Source: a virus
Reading direction: 5' to 3' (one strand)
Virus record (IMG/VR): IMGVR_UViG_3300046012_000432
Span: 1-41,611 of that record
Length of the DNA: 41,611 nt
Shown here one piece after another: positions 7,680-16,492 of this stretch (position 1 is its first letter; the number at the start of each line of letters is the position of its first letter). The notes under the pieces were generated by a model. That model was not told where the DNA came from, searched no databases, and saw only the letters and a program-made list of their open reading frames with translations. The position numbers were made by a program, and so were the translations under genes.

Positions 7680-9188
7680 ATGCGGCTTCGCAACGGATTC
7701 GAGAGTGGCCCGTCCGCCGCGCTCATCATCCCGCAGGGTTCAGGCAACCCTGATCCCTGGGATGCGACGCTCACCTCAGGCCAGTACGACACGGCCCTCT
7801 ATGACACAACCCACGCGCGCGGGGTGTTCGCGGGCAAGTTCAGCACGCAGTCGTCGGGCGACCAGGTCGGCAACGTCGAGTGGCGCACAGCGAGCTTTGG
7901 AACACAGACCGGCTGGTACGGGCGGCTCTACCTGTATCTGTCTGCGAATCCGGGAGGGTCGTTGACGATCGCCGGCGCGACAGACGGAGCGGGGTCGGTG
8001 AAGTGCCGCATCCAGGTCACATCCGCGGGGAAACTGCTTATCGCAGGCCCTACCGGCGGCACGCTCGCAACCGACACCGTTTCGATTGCGCTCAATCAGT
8101 GGGTGCGGCTGGAATGGCATCTCGTCCATGACCTGTCGGCAGGCAGCTTTGAGCTTCGCGTGTTCGAGACGAACGCCGAGGCTGCCGTTGGATCCTACGA
8201 CCGCGTTCTTTCCGTCTCGAGCGTCGACTCGGGCGCTTCGGCGTTCGGAGCGATCTTCGGGGTCTGCACGTCGCTCGTTTCAGCCCCCGCGTTTTGGCTC
8301 GACACAGTCGAGGTCAACAACACAGGCTGGGCCGGGCCCGACACCGACGCCGCAAGAACACCCCCGTCGTTCCTTGTCCTCCAAGACGTCTCTGGTTTCG
8401 GGGACGTCACGTCCGCGGCGCAGATCGCGGACTACAGCTACATCGGCGGCGTCGAAGCAGCGGACCGTCTGCAGCTTGTCAGCCATCCCGTACGCCGCGG
8501 CGCAGGGTCGCTGCTCGTCGAAGTGCGAACAAACGACACAGACCACGACGGCCTGACCGACCGCACCGAAGCCGCGTCACCTGGGTTCCAGTTCGCGCCC
8601 GGAGACGACTTCTGGCTCGGATACAGCGTCATCCTGGACCCCACATTCCCGACCTCGCAGAGCCACTGGCTGGTTCTCTTCCAGTTGTACGGCTCGACCG
8701 GAGGCCAAACCACCGGGGCGCCGCCGTTCGCAATCGAAATCGACTCCGACCATTTCCTGATGACTGTGCGCGGAGGCATCAAAGCCACCCCCAGCACGTC
8801 AGCGCCTCGAAGCACAGGCCGCCGTTTCGCTTCCGCGACAAGAGGGATTTGGCACGACTTCAAGTTCCACCTGAAGCTCGCGAAAGACGCGACAGGCCAG
8901 ATCGACGCCTACCACAAACGAGGCTCCGAAACGGCGTGGCCGTCCGCCCCGAACTGCACGGACACAGGAATCAACGTCCTCACTGTGGCAGGTGTCGATC
9001 AGTGGCCTTCGCCGGAGGGCGGCATCTACCGTGAGACGCGCGCCGAAACCGGCATCGCCTATGTCGGACTGATCGCGGCGGACCCTTCGGAATCAATCGT
9101 CGAAAGCTACTTCCCGTCCTCCGGCGCAACCGACCTCGGAGACCCCGGCCTTCTCAAGGCCGGCGGCGACCTCGTACGGATGACGTAG
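7680..9188 (+). CDS. Two-domain lectin/polysaccharide-lyase-like protein
   Basis: A 502-residue protein starting immediately after the preceding TAA. The first ~220 residues resemble a LamG/concanavalin-like sandwich (RLYLYLSANPGGSLTI, LNQWVRLEWHLV, WLDTVEVNNTGW). Residues ~240-490 form a second jelly-roll resembling heparin-lyase-like or polysaccharide lyase family 20 folds. Supporting segments are FAPGDDFWLGYSVILDPTFP, SHWLVLFQLYG, FAIEIDSDHFLMTV and IWHDFKFHLKLAKD. The likely role is binding or cleaving host surface glycan from the virion. Catalytic residues cannot be assigned by eye. GC bias is lower than in neighbouring genes. Confidence 0.68.
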   Translation: MRLRNGFESGPSAALIIPQGSGNPDPWDATLTSGQYDTALYDTTHARGVFAGKFSTQSSGDQVGNVEWRTASFGTQTGWYGRLYLYLSANPGGSLTIAGATDGAGSVKCRIQVTSAGKLLIAGPTGGTLATDTVSIALNQWVRLEWHLVHDLSAGSFELRVFETNAEAAVGSYDRVLSVSSVDSGASAFGAIFGVCTSLVSAPAFWLDTVEVNNTGWAGPDTDAARTPPSFLVLQDVSGFGDVTSAAQIADYSYIGGVEAADRLQLVSHPVRRGAGSLLVEVRTNDTDHDGLTDRTEAASPGFQFAPGDDFWLGYSVILDPTFPTSQSHWLVLFQLYGSTGGQTTGAPPFAIEIDSDHFLMTVRGGIKATPSTSAPRSTGRRFASATRGIWHDFKFHLKLAKDATGQIDAYHKRGSETAWPSAPNCTDTGINVLTVAGVDQWPSPEGGIYRETRAETGIAYVGLIAADPSESIVESYFPSSGATDLGDPGLLKAGGDLVRMT

Positions 9189-9227
9189 GAACGGGAATCG
9201 AGTCTCGGGTGCGCCCGTCGACCGCCC

Positions 9228-9233
9228 GATAGA
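9228..9233 (+). promoter_or_regulatory. GATAGA start-linked element before connector genes
   Basis: CCCGATAGAC ends 8 bases before the ATG at 9242, in a 53-base gap after the lectin gene. No Shine-Dalgarno sequence is present. Copy 4, placed to start the connector/tail transcript. Confidence 0.62.
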
Positions 9234-9241
9234 CGAACGCG

Positions 9242-9883
9242 ATGACCGTCGCCCCTGATCAGCTTCAGCCGCGGGCGCTGTGTGCGCTGCTCGACGTCAC
9301 GAAGCGGGTGCCGGGATACGAGCCGGGCGACGACGAAACGGTCGACGACATCCTGAACGACTTGATCGTGCAGGAGTCGCGCGACTTCGTCGAGACGACC
9401 GGACGTGAGATCGTCGCGATGAGCTCAGGCCCGCGCGTCTTCGACCTGACCGTGTCGATGATCGGGCGACGGTCGCTCCCGATCGGCGACGCGGCATCGA
9501 TCACCCAGGTCGAGCTGTTCGACTACGACGGCACCACCAGCCTGGGCGTGATCGCGTCGAATCTCTACGTGCTGCAGCCGAGGGTCCGCGACGACTGGCA
9601 GCCGATTCGCAGGTTGTGGTTTCCCTACCGTCCAGTGTCCGCGCCCGTGCTGCTCGCGCCCGGACGCACGCTCGAGATCACGGCCACGTGGGGCTTTCCT
9701 GCGATCCCGGACACCGTTCGTCGCGCGGTCGCGACGCTCGTGATCTTCCGGTATCTGAATGACGCCGCGGCGGCGGGCACCGTGTTCGCGGACGCTGCGA
9801 ACCGCGAAGACTTCAACCTCGGCGCATCGTTGAAGGTCGCGCTCGATGCTCGCGACCGACTCGGGCCGGCGTCGTTCGCGTGA
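9242..9883 (+). CDS. Head-tail connector (adaptor) protein
   Basis: A 213-residue protein with an N-terminal helical part (ALCALLDVTKRVPGY; ETVDDILNDLIVQESRDFVE). A beta insertion follows, then a C-terminal ATWGFPAIPDTVRRAVATLV segment. This layout is typical of the gp6/gp15-like adaptor ring that binds the portal. The ATG is 8 bases after GATAGA. The stop overlaps the next GTG (GTGA). It begins the neck cluster that continues to 10757. Confidence 0.82.
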   Translation: MTVAPDQLQPRALCALLDVTKRVPGYEPGDDETVDDILNDLIVQESRDFVETTGREIVAMSSGPRVFDLTVSMIGRRSLPIGDAASITQVELFDYDGTTSLGVIASNLYVLQPRVRDDWQPIRRLWFPYRPVSAPVLLAPGRTLEITATWGFPAIPDTVRRAVATLVIFRYLNDAAAAGTVFADAANREDFNLGASLKVALDARDRLGPASFA

Positions 9884-10320
9884 GCAACACGATCACGCTG
9901 TGGCGTCAGGCGGTGATGGCCCAGCTGGAAGCGAACCTCCAGGACGGCGAGTTCACCGTTCTGCCGGGGGAGCGAGACGGCCTCTCGCGCGACCGCAAGC
10001 TCGCGTGCGTGTACGCGCCGGCGCTCGCGACGGACGGCGCCAACGTCAGCTTCGCGCGGCCGGTGCTGATCGTCAGAGCATGGGTTCCTCAGCCGAGGAT
10101 CTCCGCGAAACTGAAGGACGTCCCCGCCGACCCGGAGCCGGTCGAGCAGCTGATGGTCGATCTCGCGGCCTGTCTGCAGGAGATCCAGGCGCAGCCCGCG
10201 ATCGGGATTAGCGGCCTCTACTTCTTCGTCACCCAGATCCGGCCCGACTACGACGACTGGGGCGTCGAGGCGACGTTGCAAGGCTGGACCGGAAACCCGG
10301 CAGTGCTACCAGCACCGTGA
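9880..10320 (+). CDS. Neck or tail-terminator-like protein
   Basis: A 146-residue alpha/beta protein (ITLWRQAVMAQLEANLQDGE, VLIVRAWVP, PVEQLMVDLAACLQEI, EATLQGWTG). Size and position between the adaptor and the HK97 gp10-like protein fit a head-closure or tail-terminator subunit. I cannot decide which by eye. It overlaps both neighbours through GTGA. Confidence 0.68.
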   Translation: MSNTITLWRQAVMAQLEANLQDGEFTVLPGERDGLSRDRKLACVYAPALATDGANVSFARPVLIVRAWVPQPRISAKLKDVPADPEPVEQLMVDLAACLQEIQAQPAIGISGLYFFVTQIRPDYDDWGVEATLQGWTGNPAVLPAP

Positions 10321-10757
10321 TCCGGGCGACGGTCACGGTGCGTGACAACCTCGCGCAGCTGCACACCCGGGTCGAGCAGAGCGCTCGCCGCGCCACGCTG
10401 GCTGCTGCCGAAGCCGCGGCCGCGGTGGCGCAGGCGAACGCGTCGATCGACCTCGAGGTGCATGTCGTGCCGGCAGAGCAGGACCCGGACGGGGTGACTG
10501 CCGGCATCCGCTCCGAGAAGAAAGGCAACCGTGGCACCCGGATCGCGGACTTCTTCGACGAGGGCACGCTCGGCAACCGCCGCAAGAAGACGAAACGGCC
10601 CGGTCGGAGCTCCTGGACCGTGAAACGCGGGGGCGGCTCCTACACCGCCCACCGCGGCGACACCTCCGGCAAGGGGATCGAGCCGGAGCGGTTCTTCGCG
10701 AAAGCGAAGACCGCGGGCCGCAAAGCGATGCAGGCCGAGCTCGAGAAAGGCCTCTGA
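10317..10757 (+). CDS. HK97 gp10-like neck protein
   Basis: A 146-residue, very basic protein. The helical N-terminus is rich in Ala/Arg (SARRATLAAAEAAAAVAQAN). The pattern ends in PERFFAKAKTAGRKAMQAEL, as in HK97 gp10-like (minor head-tail joining) proteins. It is expected at the head-tail interface. The GTG start overlaps the previous stop by GTGA. Confidence 0.78.
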   Translation: MIRATVTVRDNLAQLHTRVEQSARRATLAAAEAAAAVAQANASIDLEVHVVPAEQDPDGVTAGIRSEKKGNRGTRIADFFDEGTLGNRRKKTKRPGRSSWTVKRGGGSYTAHRGDTSGKGIEPERFFAKAKTAGRKAMQAELEKGL

Positions 10758-10770
10758 GCCAGCCGCCGCC

Positions 10771-10776
10771 GATAGG
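10771..10776 (+). promoter_or_regulatory. GATAGG start-linked element before tail genes
   Basis: GCCGATAGGC ends 8 bases before the ATG at 10785 in a short 27-base gap. Copy 5. It precedes the small gene that leads into the major tail protein. Confidence 0.6.
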
Positions 10777-10784
10777 CGCGGGCG

Positions 10785-10994
10785 ATGAGCAAGATCGCCT
10801 TCAAGCTCGCGGACGGATTCAGCGCGCTCCGGCATGCGCTTCCCGGCGGCCGTGAGATCTCGATCGACCACGGCAGCAGCTACCTGACCGACGACCCGCA
10901 CCAGGTCGCGGCGCTCGACCGGCACCCGGCAGCCGAACGCGCGAAGCAGAACAAGCGCGCGCCCGGGCGCGCCGGCGACGAGGAGGTTTCCTAG
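10785..10994 (+). CDS. Small tail-cluster protein, unknown
   Basis: A 69-residue protein (FKLADGFSALRHALPGGREI, then YLTDDPHQVAALDRHPA) with a basic C-terminus. Its stop TAG abuts the major tail ATG. Small proteins with a similar 'LTDDPxxVAALxxHP' stretch often precede tail tube genes, but I know no function. It is GATAGG-led. Confidence 0.72.
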   Translation: MSKIAFKLADGFSALRHALPGGREISIDHGSSYLTDDPHQVAALDRHPAAERAKQNKRAPGRAGDEEVS

Positions 10995-11966
10995 ATGGGC
11001 CTGAACCCGAATAACGCGCTGACGCTCGCGGGCGGTAAGCAGGTCGCGAAGGGCACCGCGCAGGCGACGCCGCAGTTCAAGCTGGCGTTCACCGGCGGCT
11101 ACGGCCCCGACCCGATCTGGGATCCGCTGCAGCCGGCCGAGACCGACGCGCAGCGGCAGGAAGCCGACGCCGTCCGGGTCGGGTTCTCGGTCAAAGGGCA
11201 GAGCGAGCACTACCTACGCCCGGCGCAACACCATTATTTGGCGCACGCGGTGCTCGGGTCGACCGCGACGACCGGAACCACGCCGAAGACGCATGTCGCG
11301 ACGCCGACCGACGACGGCTCGGCGCCGTACTACACGTTGTTCCGGGCGGTCGCGCAGACGGCCGAGGTCACCGAGATGGTCGACTGCCAGGCCTCGCAGG
11401 TCCAGTGGACGGGCGGGCAGGGGCAGGCGCTCTCCGCGCAGATCGACTGGGTCGGGCTCGCGGCGATCCTCGGCGCCTCCGACCCCGCCGGCGACGTGCT
11501 CGAGGATCCGATCCTCGTCTACCCGCAGGTCGCCGTGACCTACGGCGGCGTCCAGGACGGGTCAGTGCAGTCGTTCCAGGTGACCGTCAACCAGAACCGC
11601 TCGGCCTGGATCGGCGACACCGGAACCGCGGCGCTCGACATCGTCCCGGGCCAGCTGATCGTGACGGCGCAGCTCGTGATGCTGTTCCAAAACGACGAGG
11701 AGTACCGCAACTTCCTCGGCGGCGCCGTCGACGCAACCACCCCCGCGGTCGCGATCCCCTCGAAGTCGATCTCGATCCTCGCCTCCGAGAGCGCCGACTC
11801 GTCGATCCAGTGGGACATGGCAGACGCGCAGATCACCGACTACACCCGCGCGTTCGGCACCGACGGCGCGCCGCTCTTGGCGACGATCTCCCTCAAGTCG
11901 AAGAAGAGCGCCACCCTCTCCGACGTGATCTCGGTCACGACGGTGAACGCCATCGCGGCCCCGTGA
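10995..11966 (+). CDS. Major tail (tube) protein
   Basis: A 323-residue protein in the canonical place between neck proteins and tail chaperones. Evidence is the beta-rich pattern (VGFSVKGQSEHYLRPAQHHY; VAVTYGGVQDGSVQSFQVTV), an insertion between tube-fold halves, and the C-terminal strand ATISLKSKKSATLSDVISV. GAGGAGG at 10980-10986 is a strong Shine-Dalgarno site for the ATG at 10995. Its stop overlaps the next GTG. Confidence 0.85.
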   Translation: MGLNPNNALTLAGGKQVAKGTAQATPQFKLAFTGGYGPDPIWDPLQPAETDAQRQEADAVRVGFSVKGQSEHYLRPAQHHYLAHAVLGSTATTGTTPKTHVATPTDDGSAPYYTLFRAVAQTAEVTEMVDCQASQVQWTGGQGQALSAQIDWVGLAAILGASDPAGDVLEDPILVYPQVAVTYGGVQDGSVQSFQVTVNQNRSAWIGDTGTAALDIVPGQLIVTAQLVMLFQNDEEYRNFLGGAVDATTPAVAIPSKSISILASESADSSIQWDMADAQITDYTRAFGTDGAPLLATISLKSKKSATLSDVISVTTVNAIAAP

Positions 11967-12253
11967 CGAGAGACGCCCTCGACGACCACCTTCACACGTT
12001 CCGTGTCCAGGGACGCTTCGCCGCGCACACGTTGCGGACGACCGCTGACCTGCTCGAACGGGAGCTCGCCGGCGACCTCGACGTCGCCGCCGCCGACCGG
12101 CTCCGCTCGCAGCTCGGCGCGGCGCTCCGTGCGGCACGCACGAGCAAGCAGCTGGCCGCACAGGCCGCAGCACTGATCCAGGCCCATACAGCCCGAGGAG
12201 GCACAACGAATGGCCGCAGCAGCAACAGAGAACGATCAGCTCGCGTGGGCTGA
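11963..12253 (+). CDS. Small protein before tail chaperone, unknown
   Basis: A 96-residue, helical, Ala/Arg-rich protein (HTLRTTADLLERELAGDLDV; LRSQLGAALRAARTSKQ). GTG overlaps the major tail stop (GTGA). The last 44 bases overlap the start of the next gene. It may be a first tail-assembly chaperone component, but this is inferred from position. Confidence 0.65.
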   Translation: MTRDALDDHLHTFRVQGRFAAHTLRTTADLLERELAGDLDVAAADRLRSQLGAALRAARTSKQLAAQAAALIQAHTARGGTTNGRSSNRERSARVG

Positions 12254-12791
12254 CAGCAAGCAGGCGTGGCTCGGCCGCGTCCACGACGCGATCCTTCCGT
12301 CCGGGATCAAGGTCACCTTCCGGGATCTCTCGCTCGCCGAGTTCGCGATGCTCGAGCAGCTCCCGACCGACCTGCTCGACCTCGCCGTGGCGGAGTGGGG
12401 GAACCCCGGATCCGGCTCCGACTACGCGCTCGCACCGTTCCAGGAGCTCAACCAGCTCGAGAAGCCGACCAAGGCGCAGCGCCAGGCGGCGGAGAAAGAA
12501 ACCCGGAAGCGGTTCGACGCGCTCGCCGAGCTCAGCCGCGAGGTCGTAGCGGCAGCGCTCGTGGAGCCGAAGCTGACCGCCGACGAGCTGCGCGGGATCC
12601 CGATGCCCGACCTCGAGATGCTGTCGCTGCTCGTCAACCGGCAGCTCGCGATCGACGCAGCAGGGCGGCGCGTGGGGGTCGTGCCCGTCGAGACCTTTCA
12701 AGTCGTTCTTGAAGCGCACGGACACGAGCGGTGCGCTCCGGATTGCGAGACATGCGAGGAGGCCCGGCGGACGCTGGCCACGCCTCGCTGA
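12210..12791 (+). CDS. Tail assembly chaperone-like protein
   Basis: A 193-residue protein containing KVTFRDLSLAEFAMLEQLP, a pattern seen in siphovirus tail assembly chaperones. These coat the tape measure before tail tube polymerisation. The C-terminus has a Cys cluster, RCAPDCETCEEAR. GAGGAGG at 12196-12202 is a good ribosome site for the ATG at 12210. The gene overlaps an open +1 frame that continues to the tape measure start, the usual place for a programmed frameshift. Confidence 0.75.
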   Translation: MAAAATENDQLAWADSKQAWLGRVHDAILPSGIKVTFRDLSLAEFAMLEQLPTDLLDLAVAEWGNPGSGSDYALAPFQELNQLEKPTKAQRQAAEKETRKRFDALAELSREVVAAALVEPKLTADELRGIPMPDLEMLSLLVNRQLAIDAAGRRVGVVPVETFQVVLEAHGHERCAPDCETCEEARRTLATPR

Positions 12792-12801
12792 CGACGAGCT
12801 C

Positions 12802-12951
12802 ATGCAATTCCTGATCGAAGAAGCCGCGGCCGCCGCGCTCGAGCTGCACGAAGCCGCCCAGGCCGCGACCGAGCAGGCCGGCGGAGAAAGCGACGTGCGT
12901 AGTCGCCACCAGCGGCTCGTCGACGCGGCCCGCCAAGGGGCGGCCGTCTGA
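12802..12951 (+). CDS. Short ORF before tape measure, chaperone extension candidate
   Basis: From ATG 12802 this encodes 49 residues (MQFLIEEAAAAALELHEAAQ and a charged tail). The frame is open further upstream, without a good start, back through the 3' part of the chaperone gene, so the segment may instead be made by +1 frameshifting there. A possible slip site is ACC TTT CAA at 12693-12701, where Phe-tRNA could move from TTT to TTC. The stop overlaps the tape measure ATG (TGATG). Confidence 0.55.
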   Translation: MQFLIEEAAAAALELHEAAQAATEQAGGESDVRSRHQRLVDAARQGAAV

Positions 12952-15701
12952 TGGCGTTCGGGTCGAGCACCGTCTTCGAAGCCGACGTCGCGTTCCGCGC
13001 GTCATATGCGCAGTTCGAGGGCGACACCGCGAAGATCCGTGAGGCCGCCGAGCGCACCTACGGCGCGATCGACAACTCGACGCTGAAAGCATCGCTCGCG
13101 TCGGAGAAGTACGACCGTGCGCTCGCCCGGTCGAAGGGCAGCGCCTACGCGGTCCAGCGCGCGACGGCCGCCTACAAGGCGGAGCTCGCGACGCTCGAGG
13201 CAACCCAGGGCCGCGCGACCGTCGCCTCGACGCGGCACAGCGGCGCGCTGCAGCAGGAAGAGCGCAACCTCTCCCATCTCGTGCGCGGCGGGATCGCCGG
13301 CTCCGGGGCGCTGGAGCGGGTCGGCCGCGCCGCGATCTTCGCGTCGACGTCGGTGCTCGGCGGCTACGGGCTCGTCTACGCGTTCCGTTCCGTGATTGGC
13401 GCCGCGAAGGAGCAGGAGGTCGCCCTCGGCCATCTGCAGGTCGCGCTGGAGGACAGCGGCGCCGGCTGGGAACGCAACAAGGTGCGGGTGGAGGACGCGC
13501 TGACCTCGCTCGTGAAGGCGACCGCGTTCACGAAGAACGACCTCACCGAATCACTCGCCACGACGGCGCGCAGGTTCGGCGACGTCGACCAGGCGCTCAA
13601 CGCCACCTCGATCGCCGCCGACGTCGCCCGCGCGAAGAACATCGACCTCGCAACCGCGACGAACCTCGTGATCCGCGCGAGCCTCGGCCAGTCGAAGTCC
13701 GCAAAAGCGCTCGGCGTCGACGTCGCCGCCTCAACCACGAACATCGACCAGCTGCGCGCGACGACGAAGAACGCAACCGCCGAGCAGATCAAGAACGCGA
13801 AGGCCGCCGACCTGCAGGCCAGCAAGACGTCCTACCTCGACGCGATCCAGCAGAAATATCAGGGCAACGCCGCCCGCTACCTCCAGACCTCCGCCGGCAA
13901 GCAGGCGCTCTTCAACGCCGAACTGCAGCAGAGCGAAGAGATCGTCGGGCAGGCGCTCCTCCCGACCCTCAACCACTACCTCGGAAACCTCTCGGTCTGG
14001 CTGAACAAGATGAACCAGTCCGGGCGCCTCCAGCACGACGTCAACGCCGCGATGAAGACCGGCGGCGACGTCGTCCACGACCTCGAGGGCGGCTTCAAGG
14101 CGATCTCGCCCGTGCTGTCGGGCTTCAACCATCTCGTCGGTGGAACCAGGAACGAGGTTCGGTTGCTGCTCGCGCTCTTCGCCGCGTGGAAGTTCGGCGT
14201 GCTGCAGGCCGGTCTGCGCGGACTGACCGGCGGCATCCGCGGCGTCGGCGCCGCCGCGGCGACGACCGCCGGCGAGCTCAACACGATGACCGCCGCGGAA
14301 GGACGCGCCGCGGCAGGCGGAGCGACCGGCGGCGTGCCGACGTTCGGCACGACCGGGCCGTTCTCGAGGGCAGGTCAGATCCCGAACAAGGACCTGCGCG
14401 CGCCGTCGATCCTCGGCGCCGGCGCCACGCTCGGCGGGAGCTTCATCGGATCGATCGCTCTCAGCAGCTTCGGCGCGATCCCCGACACGAAGAACGGGAT
14501 CCCGATGATCGGCGGCGGAACGTTCTTCGGCACGCCGCCGGCGCCGGGCTCGAGGATCAAAGGCAAGGACGGGAAGACCTACATCGTCTACTACTCGGGC
14601 GGCAAGGTCGGCTTCCTCGACGCGGCGACAGTCGGCCAGGCGAACGCGGCCGGCAACGTCACCGCCGGCGACTCGCTCAATCCCCGGAGCACCGTTCCCG
14701 GCTCACCGAGCTACCTCGACCCGAACGCCGCAGCCGCCGCCGCAACGAAGCGCGTGCAGCCGACGCTCGGAGGCCTGTCGTACCAGCTCCAGAACGCTCT
14801 GCTCGAGGCGCAGGGGACGCCCGGCACCGCCGACGACATGAAGAGCCTGAACGACGAGCTCGCCTACCTGAACCGTGCGCTCGCCCAGAAGCAGACACCG
14901 GCCGCCCGAAACGCGCTCCTGCAACAGCGCAACGACGTGCTGTCGCAGCGCGACCAGATCACGCAGGCGGCCACGGCCGCACGCAAGTCGGCGGCAACCG
15001 CCGCGGCCGCGAAGCGGAAGCAGCGGTTCACCGGGCAGACCGTAATCCCGGCGACTCTCGTGAAGCAGCTCGCCGACGCGCAACGCACCGGCAAGCCCGC
15101 CGACACGATCGTCGCGATCATCCGCAAGGAAGAACAGGCGCTCCGAAGCCAGTCCGGGCAGCTCCACCGCGAGGGCGCCCCAGAATCGTATGAGGCGACG
15201 ATCGCGAAGGAGCTGAAGACGCTCCACGACGAGATCGTCAAGGCGATCAGCGGCGCGCGGAAGCAGAGGATCGCGAAGCTCGATGCTGTTCCCGCGGGCC
15301 TGCAGTTGGAGGAGGCGAACGCGATCGCGAATAACGCGTCGCAGGAGCGGCTGCTCGCGATCTACAAGAAAGAGAAGCAGCGGCTCGACGAGCAGCTGAA
15401 GACGCTCGTCGCGATGAAGGCGACGCAGGCGGAGAAGCTCAAGAACCGGCAGGCCGCCGCCGCGATCGAGAAGAAGATCCTCGCCGCTCAGAAGAGCGCC
15501 CAGACGGACTTCGGAGCGGTCGAGCGCGAGTTCCTCTCCGCGCAGGCAGGCTTCTTCAACGACGTGGCCTCGAACGTGTTCACCTCGGGCTCCGGCGCGA
15601 CGGTCAACGTCCACCAGCACTTCCCGCATCCGCCGACCGCGGACGGCCACAGGGAATCGCTCTACGCGCGACGCGCGGCCTCGGCGGCGTTCGATGGCTG
15701 A
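12951..15701 (+). CDS. Tape measure protein
   Basis: At 916 residues this is the longest gene. It sets tail length, and at about 1.5 Angstrom per residue it predicts a tail near 135-140 nm. The long helical N-terminal half is Ala-rich. Hydrophobic segments lie around LVRGGIAGSGALERVGRAAI to VLGGYGLVYAF. Another hydrophobic, Gly-rich stretch falls near residues 415-430 and 480-520. Coiled coil with many Lys/Gln follows (LDEQLKTLVAMKATQAEKLK). The gene overlaps the next by 8 bases. Confidence 0.92.
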   Translation: MAFGSSTVFEADVAFRASYAQFEGDTAKIREAAERTYGAIDNSTLKASLASEKYDRALARSKGSAYAVQRATAAYKAELATLEATQGRATVASTRHSGALQQEERNLSHLVRGGIAGSGALERVGRAAIFASTSVLGGYGLVYAFRSVIGAAKEQEVALGHLQVALEDSGAGWERNKVRVEDALTSLVKATAFTKNDLTESLATTARRFGDVDQALNATSIAADVARAKNIDLATATNLVIRASLGQSKSAKALGVDVAASTTNIDQLRATTKNATAEQIKNAKAADLQASKTSYLDAIQQKYQGNAARYLQTSAGKQALFNAELQQSEEIVGQALLPTLNHYLGNLSVWLNKMNQSGRLQHDVNAAMKTGGDVVHDLEGGFKAISPVLSGFNHLVGGTRNEVRLLLALFAAWKFGVLQAGLRGLTGGIRGVGAAAATTAGELNTMTAAEGRAAAGGATGGVPTFGTTGPFSRAGQIPNKDLRAPSILGAGATLGGSFIGSIALSSFGAIPDTKNGIPMIGGGTFFGTPPAPGSRIKGKDGKTYIVYYSGGKVGFLDAATVGQANAAGNVTAGDSLNPRSTVPGSPSYLDPNAAAAAATKRVQPTLGGLSYQLQNALLEAQGTPGTADDMKSLNDELAYLNRALAQKQTPAARNALLQQRNDVLSQRDQITQAATAARKSAATAAAAKRKQRFTGQTVIPATLVKQLADAQRTGKPADTIVAIIRKEEQALRSQSGQLHREGAPESYEATIAKELKTLHDEIVKAISGARKQRIAKLDAVPAGLQLEEANAIANNASQERLLAIYKKEKQRLDEQLKTLVAMKATQAEKLKNRQAAAAIEKKILAAQKSAQTDFGAVEREFLSAQAGFFNDVASNVFTSGSGATVNVHQHFPHPPTADGHRESLYARRAASAAFDG

Positions 15702-16125
15702 GTTCTCCGCGCCCGCGACGCTCGTGACGCCCGCCGGGACGATCGCGTTCAATCCCGCGGCCGGCGGCGACGGCTACTACCTGACCGCGGTGCATGGGCT
15801 CGGGCAGGCGCCGCTGCGCGCCACCGTCGACGACAAACCGCAAGCCGCCGGCGGCATCGTCCACCCGTTCCTGCGAGGCGCCAGACGGATCACCGCCGAA
15901 GGGTTCATCCTGCCGGTCGTCGGTAGCGGCCTCGTGACCGCCATGGACGCACTGACGGCCGCGCTCGAGTCGATCGAGCAGGCCGACGGCACCTGGTCAT
16001 GGACACCGACCGGCGGCAGCGCCAAGTCGCTGACGGTGCGCTGCGAGATTGCCGTCGACTACGACAGCGCCCGCCCGAAGACATTCGCTTTCGGGCTCGT
16101 CGCCGGCGACCCGACCATCACCTAA
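15694..16125 (+). CDS. Distal tail-like protein
   Basis: A 143-residue protein with the pattern YYLTAVHGLGQAPLRATVDD followed by GGIVHPFLRGARRITAEGFI. This resembles the N-terminal domain of distal tail (Dit) proteins, which cap the tube and hold the baseplate. Its ATG lies within the last codons of the tape measure gene. It is followed by a 12-base gap with the next gene's ribosome site. Confidence 0.72.
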   Translation: MAEFSAPATLVTPAGTIAFNPAAGGDGYYLTAVHGLGQAPLRATVDDKPQAAGGIVHPFLRGARRITAEGFILPVVGSGLVTAMDALTAALESIEQADGTWSWTPTGGSAKSLTVRCEIAVDYDSARPKTFAFGLVAGDPTIT

Positions 16126-16137
16126 AGAGGAGAAGCA

Positions 16138-16482
16138 ATGGCCCGCGTAGCTATCCCCGTCACCGCGCTCGACCGCACCGGCGTCGCGCCACCCGCACAA
16201 ACCAACGCGGATGCGACGAACGACCACACGCTCTCGAATCCGAACGGCCGGACGCTGCTCGAGATCGTCTCCTCCGACGCCAGCTCCCAGACAGTCGAGT
16301 TCGAGCTCGTGACCGCCGCCGTGGACGGCGTGACCGTGCCGCCGAAGACCGTGACGATCGCGGCCGGCGTGACGCGCCTCGTCGGGCCGTTCCCGAAGAA
16401 CTTCTACAACCAGACCGGCGACGTGATCAACGTCAACCCGTCGGTCTCGACGACGCTCAAGTTCCGGGCCTACAGCATCTAG
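16138..16482 (+). CDS. Small beta-rich tail protein, unknown
   Basis: A 114-residue protein (RTLLEIVSSDASSQTVEFEL; TVTIAAGVTRLVGPFPKNFY; VSTTLKFRAYSI). Alternating strands suggest a beta-sandwich, similar in style to the protein at 6604-6867. A Shine-Dalgarno sequence, AAAGAGGAGAAG, precedes the ATG. Its role in the tail tip is inferred from neighbours. Confidence 0.72.
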   Translation: MARVAIPVTALDRTGVAPPAQTNADATNDHTLSNPNGRTLLEIVSSDASSQTVEFELVTAAVDGVTVPPKTVTIAAGVTRLVGPFPKNFYNQTGDVINVNPSVSTTLKFRAYSI

Positions 16483-16492
16483 GCGGCCCACG

